64,000 bases of DNA from Hydrogeniiclostridium mannosilyticum (GTDB lineage Bacteria; Bacillota; Clostridia; Oscillospirales; Acutalibacteraceae). The translations under genes were made by a program, and so were the position numbers. The notes under the pieces were generated by a model. It made no database searches and had not been told where the DNA came from. It saw only the letters and a program-made list of their open reading frames with translations. Shown here piece by piece: positions 26,852-35,340 of the stretch. The DNA lies in the NCBI RefSeq assembly GCF_003268275.1, contig NZ_QLYR01000002.1, positions 124,001-188,000 on the forward strand. The letters run 5' to 3'. Each line of letters begins with the position of its first letter. Within the stretch, counting starts at the first letter, position 1.

Positions 26852-28696
26852 TCAGCGCTTTACAAAAAACTCATCATACCACAGCAGGAAGGAATAGACG
26901 CTCCAAATGGGCTGCATGTGGTTTTGCCCGGCCTTGTGCTGCTCCAGCAGCTTGAGAATGGCTTCCTGGTTGAAATAGCAGGCAGCGGGGCTGTTCTCAA
27001 ATTTTTCCTTGACCATCGTGTAGTATTTATCCTCACGCAGCCAGTCGTTGAGCGGCACCGGAAAACCGAGCTTTTTCTTGTTGGCGGTGCGCTCCGGAAG
27101 CTGTTTCAGCGCCGCGCCGCGCAGAGCTACCTTGGTGGTTTCGCCCTGAACCCGGTAACGGGAGGGGATCTGCATGGCGAGCTCCAGCATTCTCTTGTCG
27201 AGGAACGGAACGCGCAGCTCCAAGGAATTTGCCATGCTCATGCGGTCGGCCTTTTGCAGAATATCGTAAAGCATCCAGGTGTAAATGTCCACATATTGCA
27301 GCTGGCTGGGCTCGTCCAGGTCCTTTACGCGCTCAAACAGCGGCTTGACGTATTCCACCGGGTCCTTGGGGTGGTAATCCTTTTTTAGGTATTGCCCGAC
27401 GTTGTCGCGCGTATAGACGTAATTGCTGCGCATGAAGCGCTGGTAAGGCTCCATGGCGCCGCGGATGAGAAAATTACGGCCTTTAAAGGCGGGAAGCCGG
27501 GCGGCTATAGCGCCGAGGGCCTTGCGGACGGCACGGGGCGTCCGGTGGGTATAATGGTCAAAGTGCATGCCGGCCAGGTACATGGGATAGCCGCCGAAGA
27601 GCTCGTCCGCGCCCTCGCCGGACAGGACCACTTTTACATAGCGGGCGGCATTTTTTGCGAGGAAATAGAGCGGGATTTCAGAGGGGTTGGGCATGGGCTC
27701 ATCCATGTAATACTGCACCAGCCCGGCAGCGCCGAAGAAGTCGTCCGCGCTGACCTTGTTGCTGATATTCGGCAGGCCGGCGGCCCGGCTGAAATCCTGG
27801 GCATAGGGCAGCTCGCTGTATTTTTCTTCCTCATAGCCGACGGAGAAGGTTTTGATACCGTCCGCCGTCTTGCTGACCTCCTTGGCGACATAGCTGGAGT
27901 CAACGCCGCTGGAGAGAAAGCAGCCGACCTCTACGTCCGCGATTTTATGCGCCAGCACGCTGCCTGAAAATTCCTCGGTGATGAGGTCCTCCCATTGCTC
28001 CAGGGTCTTGCTTTCGTCGATCTGATAGCGAATTTGGTAATAGGGCTCAATGTGCATCGCACCGCCGGTATATTCAAAATAATGGCCGCCCGGCAATTTA
28101 TAGACATTGCGGAACATGGTCTCTTCATCCGGAATGTATTCATAGCAGAGGTATTCGGGCAGGCGCTCCTCGTTCAGCTCCTTGACAAAATGGGGGTGTG
28201 CCAGGAAGGATTTGATTTCGGACCCATAGAAGAAATCCCCATTTTTTTGATAGTAGTAGAAGGGCTTGATGCCGAAAATATCCCGGGCGCCGAAGAGCTT
28301 GTGTGCCTGGGAATCCCAAATGACAAAGGCATACATGCCGCGCAGGCGCTGCAGCAGCCCGGCGCCCCACTCCTCATAGCCGTGCAGCAGGACCTCGCTG
28401 TCCGTTTTTGTCTTGAAGCGGTGGCCCTTTTCCAGCAGCTCGCCGCGCAGCTCCTGAAAATTATAGATTTCGCCGTTAAAGGTCAGCACCTTGCTGCCAT
28501 CCTCGTTTTGAATCGGCTGGCTGCCTCCCTCAAGGTCGATAATACTCAGGCGGCGGAAGCCCATTGCAATTTCATCATCGACATAGTAGTCGTCCTGGTC
28601 GGGCCCGCGGTGGCGAATCTGGTCTGCCATGGCGCGAATGGCCGCGGTGCGGTCGCCGTCCCAGCCGTTCCTGAAAAATCCTACAAATCCACACAT
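26852..28696 (-). CDS. asnB: Asparagine synthetase (glutamine-hydrolysing), probably D-Asp amidating
   Basis: A 614-residue two-domain enzyme. The N-terminal glutaminase has the nucleophile Cys2 (MCGFVGFF) and the RHRGPD motif; the C-terminal synthetase has the PP-loop SSGVDSS around residue 260 and SGEGADELFGGY. The family adenylates aspartate and transfers ammonia from glutamine. It is the last gene of a unit with an aspartate racemase and a D-aspartate-ligase-like ATP-grasp protein. In Lactococcus the AsnB-type enzyme AsnH in this setting amidates the D-Asp of the peptidoglycan bridge; the same role is inferred here, but ordinary L-asparagine synthesis is not excluded. An AAAGG site precedes the ATG. 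Confidence 0.9.
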   Translation of the reverse strand: MCGFVGFFRNGWDGDRTAAIRAMADQIRHRGPDQDDYYVDDEIAMGFRRLSIIDLEGGSQPIQNEDGSKVLTFNGEIYNFQELRGELLEKGHRFKTKTDSEVLLHGYEEWGAGLLQRLRGMYAFVIWDSQAHKLFGARDIFGIKPFYYYQKNGDFFYGSEIKSFLAHPHFVKELNEERLPEYLCYEYIPDEETMFRNVYKLPGGHYFEYTGGAMHIEPYYQIRYQIDESKTLEQWEDLITEEFSGSVLAHKIADVEVGCFLSSGVDSSYVAKEVSKTADGIKTFSVGYEEEKYSELPYAQDFSRAAGLPNISNKVSADDFFGAAGLVQYYMDEPMPNPSEIPLYFLAKNAARYVKVVLSGEGADELFGGYPMYLAGMHFDHYTHRTPRAVRKALGAIAARLPAFKGRNFLIRGAMEPYQRFMRSNYVYTRDNVGQYLKKDYHPKDPVEYVKPLFERVKDLDEPSQLQYVDIYTWMLYDILQKADRMSMANSLELRVPFLDKRMLELAMQIPSRYRVQGETTKVALRGAALKQLPERTANKKKLGFPVPLNDWLREDKYYTMVKEKFENSPAACYFNQEAILKLLEQHKAGQNHMQPIWSVYSFLLWYDEFFVKR

Positions 28697-28809
28697 AAAT
28701 TAATCAAGCCTTTCAATCCCAAAAGCAGGCAGCGGAGCCCGCTTGATTTGTTCCAGTTTATTGCTGCGGAAAAAGCTTTCCGGCGCTGCCCGGACCGCGG
28801 AGGAGGGCG

Positions 28810-29541
28810 TCAGCCTGTAATTAGGTTCTGGTATTCAGGCCGCAGCGGCTTGCCGCAATGAAGCACACAGGCCTGCGCAAGCACCTCCAGAATGTCCAGA
28901 ATCCCGGCGCCAAGGGAATAATCCTTTTTGAGCAAGGAAAGCTCCGTGCAGGCCAGCAGGTTGCACTCGGCGCCTTGGCTGCGGAGAAAAGCGGCCGCTG
29001 CCGCCACCTTATCCAGGCTGGGCGGCCGGCCGGCCTTAACCTCGTCATAAATGACGCTCATAATTCCCTGCTGCCGGGCGTCGTCCGGCACAACACAGCG
29101 AATGTGTGAAGCGCCCAGCACGTCCTGCAGCAGGCCGGACTGAATGGTGCCGCTGGTGCCGAGAATGCCGGCGGTATGGACGCCCCTTTTTTGCAGCAGC
29201 CGAGCGGTCTGCTCCAGCGCGTTGACGACCGGTATACCCACGGACTGTGTAAGGCTGGGCAAAAAATAATGGGCCGTGATGCACGGAATAGCCAGGCAGG
29301 TGGCGCCCAGGGCCTCGAGCTGGCGCGCCGACTGCTGAAGCTGGGGCAGCGGCGAAGGGCGGCGGCGGTCCAGAATATAGGCGGTGCGGTCGGGCGTGGA
29401 GGGCCTGTCGAAAATAATGGCTTCCAAATGCTCCTGGTCGCTGCCGGCCAGCGTCATTTGTACGGTCAGCTCTAAAAAGTGAGCGGTTGCCATGGGCCCC
29501 AGCCCGCCGATAATGCCCAAAATGGGAGCTCTGTTCTCCAT
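28810..29541 (-). CDS. Aspartate/glutamate racemase family protein, probable aspartate racemase
   Basis: A 243-residue cofactor-independent racemase of the Asp/Glu/hydantoin family, expected to make D-aspartate from L-aspartate by two-cysteine chemistry. IIGGLGPMATAHF is the N-terminal signature. The first catalytic cysteine lies in AIPCITAHYF, where the family usually reads CNT, so asparagine is replaced by isoleucine. The second lies in LLACTELSLL. It sits 42 bases downstream of the ATP-grasp ligase and before asnB, the set needed for a D-Asp cross-bridge. The motif change makes exact activity less certain. Confidence 0.85.
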   Translation of the reverse strand: MENRAPILGIIGGLGPMATAHFLELTVQMTLAGSDQEHLEAIIFDRPSTPDRTAYILDRRRPSPLPQLQQSARQLEALGATCLAIPCITAHYFLPSLTQSVGIPVVNALEQTARLLQKRGVHTAGILGTSGTIQSGLLQDVLGASHIRCVVPDDARQQGIMSVIYDEVKAGRPPSLDKVAAAAAFLRSQGAECNLLACTELSLLKKDYSLGAGILDILEVLAQACVLHCGKPLRPEYQNLITG

Positions 29542-29583
29542 CTAGCTTGCCCTCCTTTGCCCAAAGATAAAATCATGGGGCAA

Positions 29584-30816
29584 TTAATGCAGTCCCTTGT
29601 TGCCGAAGCATTGCTTGTATTTTTTTCGGTAATTCATCTGGTTCAGGGTAAAATGCAGCCTGCGCTTCAAGGTGAAATCGGGCTTATAGCGCATGGATTG
29701 CACGTATTTGCCGCTGCGAATGAGCTCCCTGGCTTTCTGCTTCAGCTGCCCGTCGCGGACATAACGGAAGATGATGTCCTTGGGGATGATGCTCCACAGC
29801 ACTTCATTGGAAGCGATGGTCAGCGGGGCATCCTTGTGCAGCAGGACGTCCTCCACAAGCCATTTAGCCAGGTTGTAGCCGGCCGCGGTCACATAGTAGC
29901 TGCTTCGCCCCTGGCGCAGATTCATCTCAAAGAGCTTATACTGGCCGTCGCGCGGGTCTAACTTCATATCAAAATTGGCAAAGCCCACGTAGCCAACCGC
30001 TTCCAGAAAGGCCCTCATGCGCTGAGAGAGCGCCTCGTCATGCGCGGTGATGATTGCCGCGTAGCTGCCGATGCCCTCCGGGGAGTGCTCCTCCAGAAGG
30101 GCATGTCCAAGCGCAATCAGCCGCACTCTGCGGTCGCTTCCGCAATAGCAGTTCATTACCCGCATGTTGCTGTCATCCCCGGGGATATATTCCTGAATAA
30201 TTAGAGGATCCTGGTAGGAGGAGCCGTAAATCGCCGTCAGAATGGCGCTGAACTCGGCCTGGTTTTCCGCGACAAAGACCTTTTTTTTATGGGGAAACCG
30301 GCAGTTCCAGTAGGCCACGGAGTTGCTGGGCTTGACGATGACCGGAAAATCGAACGGCAGGGCGATGTCCCGGTAATTCTCCTTGGTGCAGGTGGCGGTT
30401 TTGGGAAATGCGAAGCCGTGCTCTGTACACACCTGGTAAAAGCTTTCCTTCATACTCAGGCGCATGAGCAGATCCTCCCCTATGCATTCAAAGCGGTAGT
30501 AGGGGCGCAGGGCCTCCTGGTTGCGCACCAGGAGCTTGATATAATTATCCCCGCAGGGCACCAGCAGCAGCTCCTTGCCGGGATAACGCGCGGCAAAGCG
30601 AATGAGCGTGTCGCAGAAGACGGCATCCTCCTCCAGGTTGGGCTCCACGGCCTCAACAGTGACAATTCTGCTGTCCGAGGTGGCGCTCAGGCGCGCCTTG
30701 CCCACGGCAACGCTTTTGACGCCGTATGCCTCGTGGAAGGAGCGGGCCATGCCGTAAACATTGCTGTCGGTTCCCAGCAGGACGGGAATAAAATTGAGGG
30801 GTTCCGTTGTGACCAT
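29584..30816 (-). CDS. ATP-grasp ligase, probable D-aspartate ligase
   Basis: A 410-residue ATP-grasp carboxylate-amine ligase. Nucleotide-binding pieces are PVIVKPSNSVAYW (lysine on the central strand) and IIQEYIPGDDSN. The metal site is LFEMNLRQGRSSYYVT, close to the FE-N-RQGRS motif I know from Enterococcus faecium D-aspartate ligase (Aslfm). That enzyme couples D-Asp to the lysine side chain of UDP-MurNAc-pentapeptide. The neighbours, an aspartate racemase and an Asn synthetase, supply and modify the same amino acid. The ATG at 30816 is chosen for AGGAGG 10 bases upstream; the frame is open for 23 more codons without a site. Assigned by motif and context, not by search. Confidence 0.8.
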   Translation of the reverse strand: MVTTEPLNFIPVLLGTDSNVYGMARSFHEAYGVKSVAVGKARLSATSDSRIVTVEAVEPNLEEDAVFCDTLIRFAARYPGKELLLVPCGDNYIKLLVRNQEALRPYYRFECIGEDLLMRLSMKESFYQVCTEHGFAFPKTATCTKENYRDIALPFDFPVIVKPSNSVAYWNCRFPHKKKVFVAENQAEFSAILTAIYGSSYQDPLIIQEYIPGDDSNMRVMNCYCGSDRRVRLIALGHALLEEHSPEGIGSYAAIITAHDEALSQRMRAFLEAVGYVGFANFDMKLDPRDGQYKLFEMNLRQGRSSYYVTAAGYNLAKWLVEDVLLHKDAPLTIASNEVLWSIIPKDIIFRYVRDGQLKQKARELIRSGKYVQSMRYKPDFTLKRRLHFTLNQMNYRKKYKQCFGNKGLH

Positions 30817-30993
30817 TGTGAGGCTGCCTCCTGACTTCAGTTCAATGAATGTAAATGAATAGCGGGGGTATTCCCCCCACGCCAAAAGATATCTATATTA
30901 TGCCAATCTAGTTGCAATATAAAACCAGCGGACACAGAAAATACCCGCCGCACGAAAGGGAAAGCCTCCGGCAATAAGCCGGGGTTTGTTGTC

Positions 30994-31023
30994 ATTATAA
31001 CACAAACCGCCGGGTAAAAACAA
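30994..31023 (-). promoter_or_regulatory. Promoter of the ligase-racemase-asnB operon
   Basis: TTGTTT, 18 bases, perfect TATAAT on the minus strand. Confidence 0.65.
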
Positions 31024-31081
31024 CCGTCCCGCGGATAAAATAGACGGCTGGCTTAATAAAGCAGGAGGATATGCATTATTA

Positions 31082-31110
31082 TTGACATATGCTCATAACG
31101 ATGCTATAGT
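31082..31110 (+). promoter_or_regulatory. Promoter of the DUF134/FAD-reductase/ABC operon
   Basis: TTGACA, 17 bases, TATAGT. About 40 bases before the first start codon. Confidence 0.8.
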
Positions 31111-31149
31111 AGAAACTAAAATCAGGGTTCAAAAGAGGAGGGGGATCCA

Positions 31150-31533
31150 TTGGCAAGGCCACAAAAATGCCGGTGTATTTGTTCCGTTCCAAAGACCACT
31201 CATTTTGTGCCGGTTGAGGCCCCTGCCCCCGCGGGGAGCCGGATGGGAGGAGGCCGGGCCGGCGGCACGGAGCCGGTAAACATCGGCTTTGATGAGTATG
31301 AGACGCTGCGCCTGATGGATTACGAGCGCTTTTCCCAAAAGCAGTGTGCCGAGCGAATGCAGGTTTCCCGGGCGACCGTCGCGCGGATGTATGAGAATGC
31401 CCGCCGGAAGGTCGCCGAGGCCCTGGTAAAGGGGAAGGGGATTGTCATTGCAGGCGGGGATGTGAGCGTCTGCAGGGCGCCGCGGCCGGAGTGCAGAGAC
31501 GCGCTGCACTGCTGCCACCGGGAAGAAAAATAA
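31150..31533 (+). CDS. DUF134 (UPF0251) family putative DNA-binding protein
   Basis: A 127-residue protein of the DUF134 family. The N-terminus has the family start ARPQKCRCI, and a sigma-like helix-turn-helix spans about residues 56-82 (ETLRLMDYERFSQ, then CAERMQVSRATVARM). Eight cysteines in all, including CRCIC near the N-terminus and CC near the C-terminus, suggest metal or redox sensing; that is inference. TTG start with GAGGAGG upstream. As first gene of a unit with a disulfide/persulfide reductase and a metal-type ABC importer, it may regulate them. Confidence 0.8.
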   Translation: MARPQKCRCICSVPKTTHFVPVEAPAPAGSRMGGGRAGGTEPVNIGFDEYETLRLMDYERFSQKQCAERMQVSRATVARMYENARRKVAEALVKGKGIVIAGGDVSVCRAPRPECRDALHCCHREEK

Positions 31534-31578
31534 GGCCCAATGGGCCGAAAAATGATAAAAGAACAAGGAGTGGAAGCC

Positions 31579-33204
31579 ATGAAGGTTTTAATCATCGGCG
31601 GCGTTGCCGCCGGAACCAAGACCGCCGCCAAGCTGAAGCGCGCGGACCGCGGGCTGGAGGTTACGATTCTTACGAAGGACCAGGAGATTTCCTATGCGGG
31701 CTGCGGGCTGCCCTATTACGTCGGCGGCGCGATTGAGGACAGGGCAGACTTGGTTGTTAACACACCGCAGCAATACGAGGCTTTGACCGGGGTGCGAGTG
31801 CTGGTGGGCCGTGAGGCAGTTGCTCTGGAGCCCAAGGGCAAGGTGGTCACGGCGCAAAATTTGCAGAGCGGCCTGAATGAGCAGTATCCCTATGACAAGC
31901 TGGTAATCGCCACGGGGGCGTCCTCCATTATTCCGCCGGTTGAAGGTGTGGAGCTGGAGGGCGTGTTTACAATGCGTAAGCCGGAGGATGCCATTCGGGC
32001 TCGCGCGTACCTGCAAAACAGGAATGTGCAGCGGGCCGTGGTTGTCGGCGGCGGCTTTATTGGCCTGGAGATTGCGGAAAACCTACTGGCGCAGGGGGTT
32101 GCCGTAACGGTAGTGGATTTTGCCGGGCAGGTTTTGCCGAACGTATTTGACGCGGAAATTGCCGGTTATGTGAAGCGCCACCTGGAGAAAAAGAAGATTC
32201 GGGTGCTGACCGGCACTCGGGTAGAGCGGCTGAACGGGGAGGAGCACGTCACGTCGGTGACAACCTCTGCGGGCGAACTGCCGGCGGACCTGGTGGTATT
32301 ATCCGCCGGCATTCGGCCGAATACGGAATTTTTACAGGACAGCGGGATCGAGATGGTGAAGGGCGCCATTGTAACCGGCAAAAGGCTGGAGACGAACCTG
32401 CCGGACGTTTATGCGGTGGGGGACTGCGCGCTGGTGTATAACCGCATTACAGGGGAACCGCAGTGGTCGCCGATGGGCTCCTCGGCAAACCTGGAGGGGC
32501 GTACCCTGGCGCAGATTATTGCCGGGGCGGACAAGGAGTACCCCGGCGTGTTGGGTACGGGCGTGGTGAAGCTGCCCGGCCTGAACGGCGGCCGGACAGG
32601 CTTGACTGAGTCCCAGGCCCGGGCCGCGGGCTATGAGGTGATTTCCGCGTTGGCGGTGACGGACGACAAGGCCCATTATTACCCCGGGTCGGCGTTTTTC
32701 ATTACCAAGCTCGTTGCAGACAGGCAAACTCACCGCCTTTTAGGGGTACAGGTGCTGGGGCCGGGCGCTGTGGATAAGATGGTTGACATTGCCGTTATGG
32801 GCCTGAATATGAACGCGCGGCTGGAGGATTTTGAAAATGCGGATTTTGCCTATGCACCGCCCTTTTCCACCGCTATCCACCCATTTGTACAGGCGGTTTA
32901 CGTACTGCTCAACAAGCTGAACGGCGATATGACGAGCATGACGCCTGCCGAATATGCCGCCGGGGAGGCGGAGGGCTACCGGATTATCGACGTAGCGCCG
33001 ACCTCCAGGATTCCAGGCGCAACCTTTGTCAACCTGACTGCCGTTAACGGGGAAATCGGCGGCATCGGTAAAGATGAAAAAATACTCATTGTCTGTGTAC
33101 GTGGGAAAAGGGCCTACTTTTTGCAGAACAGAATGCGCTACTATGGGTACACGCACACGGTTGTCTTGGAAGGCGCCACTACCTTCAATGAAATTAAGCA
33201 ATAA
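31579..33204 (+). CDS. FAD-dependent CoA-disulfide/persulfide reductase with C-terminal rhodanese domain
   Basis: A 541-residue fusion. The first 440 residues are a pyridine nucleotide-disulfide reductase: FAD motif IIGGVAAGTKTAAKL, the single redox cysteine Cys42 in SYAGCGLPYY as in CoA-disulfide reductase, the NAD(P)H motif VVVGGGFIGLEIAENL, and VYAVGDCALV. The C-terminal rhodanese domain ends in ILIVCVRGKRA with Cys506 in the active loop. Fusions of this kind (Cdr/Npsr type) reduce CoA persulfides, polysulfides or disulfides with NADH and help with sulfur or oxygen stress. The ATG at 31579 has AAGGAG 8 bases upstream. Downstream is the ABC importer, reached without a visible terminator. 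Confidence 0.88.
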   Translation: MKVLIIGGVAAGTKTAAKLKRADRGLEVTILTKDQEISYAGCGLPYYVGGAIEDRADLVVNTPQQYEALTGVRVLVGREAVALEPKGKVVTAQNLQSGLNEQYPYDKLVIATGASSIIPPVEGVELEGVFTMRKPEDAIRARAYLQNRNVQRAVVVGGGFIGLEIAENLLAQGVAVTVVDFAGQVLPNVFDAEIAGYVKRHLEKKKIRVLTGTRVERLNGEEHVTSVTTSAGELPADLVVLSAGIRPNTEFLQDSGIEMVKGAIVTGKRLETNLPDVYAVGDCALVYNRITGEPQWSPMGSSANLEGRTLAQIIAGADKEYPGVLGTGVVKLPGLNGGRTGLTESQARAAGYEVISALAVTDDKAHYYPGSAFFITKLVADRQTHRLLGVQVLGPGAVDKMVDIAVMGLNMNARLEDFENADFAYAPPFSTAIHPFVQAVYVLLNKLNGDMTSMTPAEYAAGEAEGYRIIDVAPTSRIPGATFVNLTAVNGEIGGIGKDEKILIVCVRGKRAYFLQNRMRYYGYTHTVVLEGATTFNEIKQ

Positions 33205-33279
33205 ATGCGTAAAAAAACAGAATATACCGGCAATAAAACCGTTTATCCGCGGAATATCCGGCATGAAAGGCGGAATAAG

Positions 33280-34308
33280 ATGTATAGAAAGATGAAGCTG
33301 CTAAAAAGACTGACGGCGGGGCTGATGGCGCCCCTGCTGCTGGCTGGTTTACTGGCAGGCTGCCAGTCGGGCCCCGGTGGCGGCGCGTCCGCCGGTTTGT
33401 CTGCTGGGAGCGTGACGGAGCCGGGCACGGTTTCTGCTGACTCCGCGGCCTATTACACATTTGAGGACGGCTTGGGCAACACGGTGGTACTGAAGGAAAA
33501 GCCCGAAAAAGTAGCGGTGCTATTTTCCTCTTATGCGGACGTGTGGCAATGTGCGGGCGGCGAGGTAGCGGTTACCGTTGGTGAGAGTGTTGAGCGCGGC
33601 TTTGCGGACGAGAGCGCCGTGCTTGTCGATGGCGGAGCGGGCAAAACCATTGATAACGAACGGCTGGTCGCTGAGGAGCCGGATTTTGTCATCTGTTCAG
33701 CGGACCTGTCCGAGCAGGTAAAGACAGCGGAGCTGCTGAATAAGGCCGGCATTCCGTGTGCCGCCTTCCATGTGGAAAGCTTCGAGGATTACCTGAATAT
33801 GCTGAAGATCTGCACGGATATCTGTGAGAACCCGGAGGCTTACCAGACCTATGGCACTGCGGTTCAGGCGGAAATTCAGTCCATTTTAGCGGACGTGGCG
33901 GAAAAGCAGGCGGGCAAGCCCCAAAAAAAGATTCTGTTTATTCGGGCCGGATCCAAATCCAGCGCCACCAAGGCCAAGACGGCGGAAGACCACTTTGCCT
34001 GCGCCATGCTCAAGGAGATGGGAACCTATAATATTGCCGAAAATGCTCCGGCGCTGCTGGACGGCCTGAGTTTTGAGGAAGTCCTCAGCGAGCAGCCCGA
34101 CTTCATTTTTATTTCCACCATGGGAAAGGAAGAAGCCGCAAGGGCCTATATGGACAGCGTCCTGGCGGAAGAATCCTGGCAGGGGCTGACGGCGGTTCAA
34201 GGCGGGAATTATGCCTATCTGCCCAAAGAGCTTTTTCAGTTTAAGCCGAATGCACGGTGGGCGGAGGCTTATCGGTATTTGGCCGGCCTGCTCTATCCGG
34301 AGGCTTGA
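33280..34308 (+). CDS. ABC transporter substrate-binding lipoprotein (iron-complex/cobalamin type)
   Basis: A 342-residue lipoprotein of the FecB/BtuF class. It has a signal peptide (MKLLKRLTAGLMAPLLLAG) with the lipobox LLAGC, a glycine/serine linker, and a helical-backbone two-lobe binding domain beginning near TFEDGLGNTVVL. PEKVAVLFSSYADVW and LVAEEPDFVICSADLS match the usual first-lobe motifs. It captures an iron complex, haem or cobalamin-like ligand outside the cell. The ATG at 33280 has a weak AAAGG site about 10 bases upstream; starts at 33205 or 33292 are also possible. Confidence 0.85.
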   Translation: MYRKMKLLKRLTAGLMAPLLLAGLLAGCQSGPGGGASAGLSAGSVTEPGTVSADSAAYYTFEDGLGNTVVLKEKPEKVAVLFSSYADVWQCAGGEVAVTVGESVERGFADESAVLVDGGAGKTIDNERLVAEEPDFVICSADLSEQVKTAELLNKAGIPCAAFHVESFEDYLNMLKICTDICENPEAYQTYGTAVQAEIQSILADVAEKQAGKPQKKILFIRAGSKSSATKAKTAEDHFACAMLKEMGTYNIAENAPALLDGLSFEEVLSEQPDFIFISTMGKEEAARAYMDSVLAEESWQGLTAVQGGNYAYLPKELFQFKPNARWAEAYRYLAGLLYPEA

Positions 34309-34311
34309 CGG

Positions 34312-35340
34312 ATGAGGGCGGACAGGAGCGGTGAAAGGGCCTACCTGTGCAGGAGCAAGGCCTCTGTTTTTGTGATGGCGGCCCTGCTGTGCGGGGTGCT
34401 GCTGCTCTCTTTGCGCTATGGCAGCTCCGGGTTTGGCTGGGACGCGTTCTGGCAGGCCCTGCTGTGCCGTGAGGGGTATGAGACCGAGCGGATTATTCTT
34501 TATGTGCTTCGCATGCCCCGACTGCTGGAAGGGGTTCTCGCCGGGGTGGGGCTGTCGGTCTCGGGCGTTTTGCTGCAGAGCGTAACGGGGAACAGCCTGG
34601 CAAGCCCCAATATTATTGGGGTAAATTCCGGAGCAGGCTTTATGGTAATTTTGGTGCTCAGCTTTTTTCCCTCCGCATTTTTCGCGCTGCCGGTTGCGGC
34701 CTTTTTGGGCGCGTTTTTAACGACCCTGCTGATCCTTTCTATTGCGGGCAAAATGGGTACGGCGAAGCTGACGGTGATTTTGGCGGGGATTGCCTGCACG
34801 GCTATGCTGAACGCGGGCATATCCTTTCTCTCCCTGCTGGACAGCGATGTGCTGGTGTCCTACAATTATTTTTCGGTTGGCGGCTTTTCCAGCATGGATA
34901 TGCATAAATTAATGCTGCCCGCGTTGATTATCGGCTGCTGCCTGCTGGTGTCGCTGGCATTTTCCGGGCAGATCGACCTGCTTTGCCTGGGGGACAGCAT
35001 GGCGGTGTCCCTTGGCGTACGGGTAAAACGGCTGCGGCTGCTTTGTATGGTCTGCGCCAGCGCCAGTGCAGCCGCGGTAGTCAGCTTTGCAGGGCTGCTG
35101 GGCTTTGTCGGCCTGGTGGTGCCTCATATCGCGCGGCGCCTCGCGGGCAACAATACGCGCTGGCTTTTGATTACCTCTGCGTTTGCCGGCAGCATACTGG
35201 TGCTGCTGGCGGACTGGCTGGGGCGGATGCTGTTTGCGCCGTCGGAGCTGCCCGTGGGCGTAATGATGGCCCTGGTGGGCGCGCCGTTTTTCTTCGTGCT
35301 GCTTATGAAAAGGAGGGCTGCGTCCAATGCTGGCCTTTGA
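34312..35340 (+). CDS. FecCD/BtuC-family ABC transporter permease
   Basis: A 342-residue membrane protein with about ten helices. LRMPRLLEGVLAGVGLSVSGVLLQ and the NSLASPNIIGVNSGAGF region are family hallmarks, as is GLLGFVGLVVPHIARRLAGNNTRW (the coupling-helix area, two adjacent motifs). It starts four bases after the lipoprotein and overlaps the ATPase gene by 14 bases, so the three are one importer. Substrate is an iron chelate, haem or cobalamin-type molecule. Confidence 0.9.
   Translation: MRADRSGERAYLCRSKASVFVMAALLCGVLLLSLRYGSSGFGWDAFWQALLCREGYETERIILYVLRMPRLLEGVLAGVGLSVSGVLLQSVTGNSLASPNIIGVNSGAGFMVILVLSFFPSAFFALPVAAFLGAFLTTLLILSIAGKMGTAKLTVILAGIACTAMLNAGISFLSLLDSDVLVSYNYFSVGGFSSMDMHKLMLPALIIGCCLLVSLAFSGQIDLLCLGDSMAVSLGVRVKRLRLLCMVCASASAAAVVSFAGLLGFVGLVVPHIARRLAGNNTRWLLITSAFAGSILVLLADWLGRMLFAPSELPVGVMMALVGAPFFFVLLMKRRAASNAGL

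Larger units (their letters stand above)
30817..31149. other. Divergent intergenic region between ligase operon and DUF134 operon
   Basis: About 330 bases without a gene. It holds two back-to-back promoters (30994-31023 minus, 31082-31110 plus) and about 170 bases of leader for the ligase operon. That leader includes a GC stem (CCCCGGC with GCCGGAGG, about 30966-30984) just after the start of transcription. No riboswitch family was recognised. Confidence 0.6.

Noticed and set aside
30930-31000. Plus-strand sequence with AAAGCCTCCGGC resembling part of a cyclic-di-GMP riboswitch
   Set aside because: The rest of the conserved core is missing, there is no promoter upstream in that direction, and the region is already the leader and promoter of the minus-strand operon.
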